Shown: positions 14,454 through 19,685 of the stretch, one piece after another
How positions within the stretch are numbered: the first letter of the stretch is position 1
How the letters are laid out: the number at the start of each line of letters is the position of its first letter
Source of the DNA: Thermoproteota archaeon
GTDB lineage: Archaea; Thermoproteota; Methanomethylicia; Culexarchaeales; Culexmicrobiaceae
Assembly: GCA_003650625.1 (NCBI GenBank)
Contig: QMQW01000003.1
Location: 1-19,685 of the forward strand
Direction: 5' to 3'
Length of the DNA: 19,685 bases
Notes under the pieces: generated by a model
Databases searched by the model: none
What the model saw: the letters and a program-made list of their open reading frames with translations, nothing else
Told to the model about the DNA's origin: nothing
Translations under genes and position numbers: made by a program

Positions 14454-16196
14454 CTAAGGATGCGTGTAGTAAAAGGTGAGTTTCTCACCTACATCATCAA
14501 CTCTCACAAAGCCGAAGCGTACAAGCTGTATTCTATCATCCACCTTCAATTTCGAGCAGTGCTCCTCGCAGAAGCCGCCAACCTCAGAGGCATCCGGCAT
14601 AACCACCTTCGCTGGGAGACACCTATCCTTAGGAAGCCAGTGAATGATGGGAGCACGGGAAGGAAGCTCCTTTAAGTCAAAGCTGTGGAAGGTTGATGAA
14701 ACAGCGTCTCTCCCAATACTTTCAACCTTAAAGTTAAGGAGCCCCATCAACCTAATGACGCTGCCCACTCTCATCTGATCAACATCCCTCCTAGATATGA
14801 ATAGCTCAGCGAAGCCGCCGCTCACATTAACGGCTATCTCCCTAAACCCCCTCTCGGGATAGCTCGGGTGGTATGGAATCTTAGCCACTAAAGCGCGCGG
14901 AACGCCTGCAATCCTCAAAGTGAAGGGGTCATCTATGAAGAAGAACCTGTTGGCAATAGGCTCAACGATTTTCCTATTAGCAGAATACAGGTTTTCAAGT
15001 GAAATTGAAGATTCAACCGGCTTCACCCCAACCTGTAAAATTATCTCCCTAATAGCCTCCGGGAAGAAGCCCCTCCTCCTAAGAGCCCTTAAAGTCCCCA
15101 ATCGAGGGTCATCCCAAGACTTAAACAAACCCTTCCTAATTCCTTCAGCAATCTTCGACTTGCTTAAAACCCAGCCGGTCAACTTCAACCTGCCGAAATG
15201 TATTGCTTCAGGGTATTCCCAACCCAAGTACTTGTAGATGTACTGCTGCTTAACGGTATTGCTCATGTGCTCCTTACCCCGTAAAATGTGGGAAATCCTA
15301 AGTTCATGATCGTCAATTGCGCAGGCAAAATTGTATGTAGGCCAAACCCAATACCTACTCCCAACTCTAGGGTGGGGGTGCAGCTCGACATCTATAATTC
15401 TGAGAGCCACCCAATCCCTAATGGCAGGGTTTGGATGCGCCATATCAGTTTTAATTCTAACTACAGCTTCACCTTCACCCAAAAGCCCTTCAACCATCCT
15501 ATCCCAAAGATCCAAGTTATCCTCGGAACTTCTGGAGCGGCAGGGACACGGCTTCCCTGCGGACTTAAATTTGCTGAAAACATCCCTAGAGCAAGTGCAA
15601 ACGTAAGCTGCACCCATCTCAAGCAACTTCACTGCATACGAGTAGTACATTGGAATCCTATCCGACTGAATATACTCTTCATCCCAATCAGCCTTAAGCC
15701 AAAGCAGATCTTCCCTAATCCAGTCGTAAACCTCAATGATTGGCTTCTTGGTTTTAGGATCCGTATCCTCAAATCTTAGAATAAACTTACCATTATACAT
15801 GCGCGCATACTCATGGCATAAAACGATGGGCCTAGCGCTCCCCAAGTGGAGGGGAGCATCAGGATTTGGCGCAAACCTCGTCCTAACAACATCAAAGCGC
15901 TCAACATTGGGAAGAGGAGGGAGAACCTTCTCCTCAACCACCCTCTCAACAGCTAAAAGCTCAGGCCAATTAAGGCGAATGACATTTTCCTGCTCACCCA
16001 AGCTCATCAAATTAACTTCATCAACTATCCTCCTAATGTGGGGAATAAGAAGCTTAACTCTAGGTTTCAAGTCGGGACGCTCACCCAAAACCTTGGATAA
16101 AACTGGATTAAGCTCGGCTCTGCCTCCATGCTTATACGCGTTCAACAGCGCGTGCTTCCTAATTAACAGCTCAACGTCAGGATCCAAAAACTCCAT
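14454..16196 (-). CDS. gltX: Glutamyl-tRNA synthetase (archaeal type)
   Basis: This 580-residue class I synthetase charges tRNA with glutamate. The archaeal/eukaryotic GluRS-GlnRS type is shown by the ~100-residue helical N-terminal extension, the HIGH-like HLGS at 117-120 (RFAPNPDAPLHLGSARP), a zinc-type CxC...CxC insert at 200/202 and 217/219, DDHELRISHILRGKEH (about 295-310) and the KMSKS-like LSKSK at 344-348. The C-terminal beta-barrel anticodon domain is complete. Archaeal GluRS usually also charges tRNA-Gln for later amidation by GatDE; this cannot be judged here. The ATG at 16196 follows the DUF2118-like gene by 13 bases, so it probably shares its transcript. It ends in a terminator-like hairpin. 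Confidence 0.97.
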   Translation of the reverse strand: MEFLDPDVELLIRKHALLNAYKHGGRAELNPVLSKVLGERPDLKPRVKLLIPHIRRIVDEVNLMSLGEQENVIRLNWPELLAVERVVEEKVLPPLPNVERFDVVRTRFAPNPDAPLHLGSARPIVLCHEYARMYNGKFILRFEDTDPKTKKPIIEVYDWIREDLLWLKADWDEEYIQSDRIPMYYSYAVKLLEMGAAYVCTCSRDVFSKFKSAGKPCPCRSRSSEDNLDLWDRMVEGLLGEGEAVVRIKTDMAHPNPAIRDWVALRIIDVELHPHPRVGSRYWVWPTYNFACAIDDHELRISHILRGKEHMSNTVKQQYIYKYLGWEYPEAIHFGRLKLTGWVLSKSKIAEGIRKGLFKSWDDPRLGTLRALRRRGFFPEAIREIILQVGVKPVESSISLENLYSANRKIVEPIANRFFFIDDPFTLRIAGVPRALVAKIPYHPSYPERGFREIAVNVSGGFAELFISRRDVDQMRVGSVIRLMGLLNFKVESIGRDAVSSTFHSFDLKELPSRAPIIHWLPKDRCLPAKVVMPDASEVGGFCEEHCSKLKVDDRIQLVRFGFVRVDDVGEKLTFYYTHP

Positions 16197-16209
16197 TCCA
16201 CAAACCCCA

Positions 16210-16704
16210 CTACTCTAAACGGGGAATTAAGATGAAAATGTAACGCTGAGGCTTAACGTCGATCTGACCAACATACGCAATCCTACCTGAAACATCAGAC
16301 CTCAAGTACCTCAACTCCCTCTTCCCCGTAAATATGGCTGCGAGCCTCCTACCAGGCGAAACAACCTCTCCAACGCGAACTAGTGGAACAACAATTCTCC
16401 CAAGAGCTTCAATCAAGTACACTCGCTCACCCTCATGAAGAAAAATCGGAGGCCCACTTAGAGGCAGCACCACAGCACTTTTAAGCACAACTCCAGCTTC
16501 GAAGTCGACCAGCCACCTATATGCATCGTCATAAACGCGCTGAATGTAAACGTCGCCCACAAGCTCTCCAACCTCATCCCCCACGTCGAGCACCCGTAAA
16601 CCCTCATCGCTGACAACTAGCAATCTATGCTTAGCCTTACCCCCACTAAAAGCACACTTAACTTCAGATTCAGATGCTTTAGCGAATATTCTTGGAATGC
16701 TCAA
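16210..16704 (-). CDS. DUF2118-like archaeal protein with biotinyl/lipoyl-like C-terminal domain
   Basis: This 164-residue protein resembles the uncharacterised archaeal family DUF2118, a call made from memory of the pattern. The N-terminal half is beta-rich (HRLLVVSDEGLRVLDVGDEVGELVGDVYIQRVYDDAYRWLVDFEAG in pieces). The C-terminal half, from about residue 108, looks like a biotinyl/lipoyl hammerhead: VRVGEVVSPGRRLAAIFTGKRELRYLRSDVSGRIAYVGQI, with a lysine in TGKRE at the turn where biotin or lipoate would sit. The flanking residues do not match the EAMKM or ETDKA motifs, so modification is doubtful. No signal peptide or membrane segment. The TTG at 16704 is supported by GAGGTG about five bases upstream. 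It lies between the prenyl synthase and gltX. Function unknown. Confidence 0.7.
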   Translation of the reverse strand: MSIPRIFAKASESEVKCAFSGGKAKHRLLVVSDEGLRVLDVGDEVGELVGDVYIQRVYDDAYRWLVDFEAGVVLKSAVVLPLSGPPIFLHEGERVYLIEALGRIVVPLVRVGEVVSPGRRLAAIFTGKRELRYLRSDVSGRIAYVGQIDVKPQRYIFILIPRLE

Positions 16705-16724
16705 AAAAGCACCTCAAAATCCCA

Positions 16725-17732
16725 TTAGTACTTTCTGGAAATCACAAAGTCAGCTAACTCCATGAGCAAGCGCTTGGCACCACTTTCAGGCAATATTGAA
16801 ATCGACTTCTTAGCAGAATCCACGTGCTTCTTAGCTAAATCGAGAACGTAACTTATAGAGCCCAAGTCCTCCAATAGCTTAACAACCAATTTAAGCTCCT
16901 CCACAGAAATTTCACTTTTACCGTAAACCTTCATGATGGCTGCTCTTTGACTGCTGCTTGCATTGCTTAAAGCGTGAATCATTATAAGAGTGCACTTACC
17001 CTCCCTCAAGTCGCTTCCAACAGGCTTCCCCAAAACCTTCTCATCGGCAGTTACTCCCAAAATGTCATCAAGCATCTGAAAAGCCAAACCAATGTTTTCG
17101 CCATAACTCGACAAGGCGCGAACTTGCTCCTCGCTTCCACCGCCGATAATGGACCCAATTTCGCACGAAACCTTGAAAAGCGCAGCAGTCTTCTTGTAAA
17201 TCATCTCATAGTACTCCTCCTCGCTCACAACTTCCTCTTTAAGTCTCCCAGATAGGCTCATGTCTAAAGCTTGGCCTTCAGCAATAGTACTAACAGCCTC
17301 AGCCAACCTACGCGCAGCTTCAACAACTCTTTCCGGCGAAACTGAAATGTGCTTGGCGCATCGCAGTAAGGCTTCAAAAGCCTTAGAAAATAGGAGGTCT
17401 CCAGCAATGATCGCGGTAGGAACACCCCAAATCCTATGTACGGTTGGAACACCCCTCCTAAAGTCATCTCTATCCATTATATCATCGTGAACTAGAGTGA
17501 AATTGTGAATTAGCTCAACGGAGGCCGCCGCTGGCAGCACAGCACTTGCATCTCCGCCAACTGCAATGCACGACTGAACGACTAAGAATGGCCTCAACCG
17601 CTTACCTCCAGCTTCAATCAAGTGCCTAGATGCAGCGTATAGCTCCCTAGGCTTAGCTTCATCCGGAAGAAGTCTACGTATAAAATCATCGACCTTAAAG
17701 CTGCACTGCTTAATGGCTTCAAGCAATTTCAA
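16725..17732 (-). CDS. idsA: Geranylgeranyl (polyprenyl) diphosphate synthase
   Basis: This trans-isoprenyl diphosphate synthase condenses IPP with allylic diphosphates to make GGPP for archaeal ether lipids. With the chosen start (335 residues) it has GGKRLRP (42-48), the first aspartate-rich motif DDIMD (83-87), and the second as DDILG (222-223 onward). A Phe five residues before the first motif is the position that limits chain length to C20 in the Sulfolobus acidocaldarius GGPP synthase. The frame reaches back to ATG 17804 inside the isomerase gene, but TTG 17732 sits six bases after GGGAGGTG and starts 31 bases after the isomerase stop, so I chose it. It is in the IPK, isomerase, synthase operon. 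Confidence 0.94.
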   Translation of the reverse strand: MKLLEAIKQCSFKVDDFIRRLLPDEAKPRELYAASRHLIEAGGKRLRPFLVVQSCIAVGGDASAVLPAAASVELIHNFTLVHDDIMDRDDFRRGVPTVHRIWGVPTAIIAGDLLFSKAFEALLRCAKHISVSPERVVEAARRLAEAVSTIAEGQALDMSLSGRLKEEVVSEEEYYEMIYKKTAALFKVSCEIGSIIGGGSEEQVRALSSYGENIGLAFQMLDDILGVTADEKVLGKPVGSDLREGKCTLIMIHALSNASSSQRAAIMKVYGKSEISVEELKLVVKLLEDLGSISYVLDLAKKHVDSAKKSISILPESGAKRLLMELADFVISRKY

Positions 17733-17763
17733 CTTTAGCACCTCCCAAGAATTACACAAGGAA

Positions 17764-18867
17764 TCATTTAAACGTTTTAGTTCTCCTAGCGTAAGCCTCC
17801 ACATTCACTCCCCTAAGCCTAAGCCATTCAGCTGTTAAACCAGTAATTACCACGGGGACCCTCCTCAAGTCACTAATAGTTCTAGCTCCAACTAGGAACA
17901 TTGCAACCTTAAGCTCTTCAATAAATCTCTTCAAAAACCTCACAACCCCACTTGCGCCCTCCTTAAATGCGGGTTTAAGCAGCGGCAAAGCAATTCCCAC
18001 AACAGATGCTCCCAGAGCAAGCGCTTTAGCTGCATCCAATCCGCTCCTAATACCACCAGTAGCTATTATTTCAAGGCTAGATGACTCACGAACTTCACAT
18101 ATGCTAATTGCAGTGGGGATGCCCCAGTTCCAATACAACTTGGCTAGAGAAGCATGAAGCTCATCACCTGCAGCTATAGCACGATAATACTCAACTGCAG
18201 CCCAGCTCGTGCCTCCAGCTCCTCCAACATCTACACACTTAACACCTGCACCTTCAAGTAGAGCAGCAACCTCCATCGAAATTCCAGCTCCAGTTTCCTT
18301 AGCAATAATAGGCACATTTAAGCTTGAAGAAAGCTCCTTAAGCTTAGCCATTAACCCCTTAAATTTAGGCTCACCCTCAGGCTGAACTGCCTCCTGAAGA
18401 GGATTCAAATGAACGGCAAGCGCATCAGCATCAATCATTTCAACAGCCCTTCTAGCCTCAGAAACTCCAAAACCCATTGAAAACTGCGCTCCCCCCAAAT
18501 TTGCTATTAAAAGTATGTCAGGAGCAACTTCCCTCGCAATCGAGAAAGTATAAGCCAAGTTGCTATTTTCTAGCGCAACCCTCTGACTTCCAACTCCCAT
18601 TCCAACTCCAAGCTCCCTAGCAGCAACCGCCAAAGCCTCATTAATCCTAGCTGAAACCTCGCTTCCACCAGTCATGCCACTAATGATGATTGGAGCATTA
18701 AGCTTGAAGCCCAGAAACTCAACTTCAGTTGAAATCTCATCCAAGTCAAGTTCAGGAAGAGCGGAATGAATTAATTCAACGTCATTAAAGCCAGTGGATT
18801 TCGCGCTGAATTGAACATCCCTCTTAAGGCAAACTTCAACGTGGCTTAACTTCCTCTCAACAGTCAA
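17764..18867 (-). CDS. fni: Isopentenyl-diphosphate delta-isomerase, type 2
   Basis: This FMN- and NADPH-dependent enzyme interconverts IPP and DMAPP. In the longest frame (369 residues) the family motifs are SGMTGG (65-70), VGSQR (94-98), HLNPLQEAVQPEG (155-167) with the metal and substrate residues, IAKETG (190-195), DVGGAGGTSW (215-224) and ATGGIRSGLDAAKALALGA (phosphate binding for FMN) near residue 270. The longest frame starts with TTG 18873, which touches GGTGA; TTG 18867, two codons later, has six-base spacing from it and is preferred. It follows IPK after a 50-base gap and precedes the prenyl synthase, so it forms the C5 to C20 step group of the mevalonate route. Confidence 0.95.
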   Translation of the reverse strand: MTVERKLSHVEVCLKRDVQFSAKSTGFNDVELIHSALPELDLDEISTEVEFLGFKLNAPIIISGMTGGSEVSARINEALAVAARELGVGMGVGSQRVALENSNLAYTFSIAREVAPDILLIANLGGAQFSMGFGVSEARRAVEMIDADALAVHLNPLQEAVQPEGEPKFKGLMAKLKELSSSLNVPIIAKETGAGISMEVAALLEGAGVKCVDVGGAGGTSWAAVEYYRAIAAGDELHASLAKLYWNWGIPTAISICEVRESSSLEIIATGGIRSGLDAAKALALGASVVGIALPLLKPAFKEGASGVVRFLKRFIEELKVAMFLVGARTISDLRRVPVVITGLTAEWLRLRGVNVEAYARRTKTFK

Positions 18868-18901
18868 AACCAATCACCGCAACACTGACTCAGTAAACTT
18901 G

Positions 18902-18914
18902 CATCTAAATAACA
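18902..18914 (-). promoter_or_regulatory. Possible TATA element of fni
   Basis: GTTATTTAG on the minus strand is about 42 bases before the chosen fni start, in the gap after IPK. The expected leader of about 16 bases retains GGTGA. The match is modest, and read-through from IPK is equally possible. Confidence 0.35.
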
Positions 18915-18923
18915 CTTCCCATA

Positions 18924-19685
18924 CTAGCCTACGATTCTAGTGCAAATCAGCTCCTCGCCCAAAATTGCCCGCTTAACATTAAGAGGCTTCAAGGCATTAA
19001 CTATTAAGACATCTATGCCAGCACGAGCAGGCTTAACAGCCTCCATAAGCTTCCCAGCAATGCCGCCAGTAACGTCAATGCCCTTGAAAGAGCAACCGCG
19101 CATCCCCTTAATCAATCGACCCACATCATCAACAGCTACACTGGGAATCAACTTCGCATCCAAATTCTTCTTGGGATCCGAAGTGTAGACCCCATCCACA
19201 TCACAAGCAAAAACCAATCGGCGGGCATTGAATCGAATAGCGAGGTGGGAGGCAATCTTGTCTCCCGAAATTATGGTGAAACCAAGCTTCTCATCGAAAA
19301 CAACATCCCCATAAAGAACTGGCGTCAAGTTCAACTGCAACATCAACTCAATAGGCTCAACGTGAAAAGCAGCTATTTCGCCGCTATTAGCAATGATGCA
19401 AGCTGAAGGCTGCACCGACACTGCGGGAACTCCAGCACCAACCAGTTCTTCAACAACCAGGCGATTCAGCTCTTCCATGGCCATTCGAGTCTCAGCCAAT
19501 CCTTTCAGCTGGCCATTATCCTTGAATCCCAAGTGCAAATTATACTTGGAAGCAATGGGATGTCCAAATGAGCCTCCTCCATGAACAACAATTAAGTTGA
19601 AAAAGTCAATGACGTCACTTACTTCAACCGCCAACCTCCTTATAACATCCAAGTTAGCCCTCTTAGGAGAGTCCTTAATTGTGAT
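18924..19685 (-). CDS. ipk: Isopentenyl phosphate kinase (partial, N-terminus beyond window)
   Basis: IPK phosphorylates isopentenyl phosphate to IPP, the last step of the archaeal modified mevalonate pathway. This amino acid kinase-fold protein shows VHGGGSFGHP, whose histidine after GSFG is the substrate-binding histidine of IPKs, then VLYGDVVFD, SGDKIASHLA, VDGVYTSDPKKN and the C-terminal VTGGIAGKLMEA. The frame stays open to the right edge: before the internal TTG at 19652 it reads ITIKDSPKRAN, matching the IPK N-terminal region, so the start and the first lysine/glycine-rich loop lie outside the window. The next genes downstream, isomerase and prenyl synthase, use its product. Mevalonate kinase and decarboxylase are not in the window. 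Confidence 0.93.
   Translation of the reverse strand: MTIKDSPKRANLDVIRRLAVEVSDVIDFFNLIVVHGGGSFGHPIASKYNLHLGFKDNGQLKGLAETRMAMEELNRLVVEELVGAGVPAVSVQPSACIIANSGEIAAFHVEPIELMLQLNLTPVLYGDVVFDEKLGFTIISGDKIASHLAIRFNARRLVFACDVDGVYTSDPKKNLDAKLIPSVAVDDVGRLIKGMRGCSFKGIDVTGGIAGKLMEAVKPARAGIDVLIVNALKPLNVKRAILGEELICTRIVG

Noticed and set aside
17060..17075. The second aspartate-rich motif of the prenyl synthase is DDILG, lacking the last Asp.
   Set aside because: The same variant is found in archaeal GGPP synthases such as that of Sulfolobus, as I recall it, and does not suggest loss of activity.

Overview
The window is a dense stretch of archaeal chromosome. Every supported gene lies on the minus strand, so transcription runs from the right edge to the left. 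The archaeal assignment rests on archaeal/eukaryotic-type ribosomal proteins (eS1, eS6, eS24, eS28, eL24, L7Ae, uS15), archaeal initiation factors (aIF2 gamma, aIF5B), RNA polymerase subunit Rpo7 with Spt4, three KEOPS proteins, the GTP-dependent dephospho-CoA kinase family, and isopentenyl phosphate kinase of the archaeal mevalonate route. Kae1 and Bud32 are separate genes, and the aIF5B switch I resembles crenarchaeal versions as I remember them. I therefore lean towards a TACK-type (Thermoproteota) lineage, but I cannot name the phylum. I saw no tRNA, rRNA, CRISPR array, mobile element or plus-strand gene.

In transcription order (right to left): (1) an isoprenoid block, IPK (cut by the right edge), type 2 IPP isomerase and prenyl diphosphate synthase, followed by a DUF2118-like protein and glutamyl-tRNA synthetase; (2) L7Ae, eS28, eL24 and nucleoside diphosphate kinase; (3) aIF5B, eS6, aIF2 gamma and an FCF1-like PIN protein; (4) Rpo7, Spt4 and dephospho-CoA kinase; (5) eS24, Kae1, Bud32 and XTP/dITP pyrophosphatase; (6) uS15, a DHH nuclease of the RecJ/GAN type, Pcc1, eS1, a predicted nucleotidyltransferase and a radical SAM protein cut by the left edge.

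The blocks are separated by short gaps (about 50 to 75 bases). Several gaps carry TATA-like elements about 40 to 50 bases before the start codon, and the genes use GGAGGTG-type ribosome binding sites. Within blocks, genes abut or overlap by a few to about 40 bases, which suggests operons with coupled translation. Many starts are TTG, and in several cases (aIF5B, prenyl synthase, isomerase) the Shine-Dalgarno site points to a start downstream of the longest reading frame. There is no gene-free stretch longer than about 75 bases.

Most of the window is conserved housekeeping. The most interesting parts are the uncharacterised nucleotidyltransferase and radical SAM pair at the end of the uS15/eS1 operon, the DUF2118 protein next to GluRS, a perfect palindrome in the rpo7 promoter region, and neighbours I expected but did not find (eS31/S27ae next to eS24, RNase J between isomerase and prenyl synthase). 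I found no clear evidence of an entirely new system.
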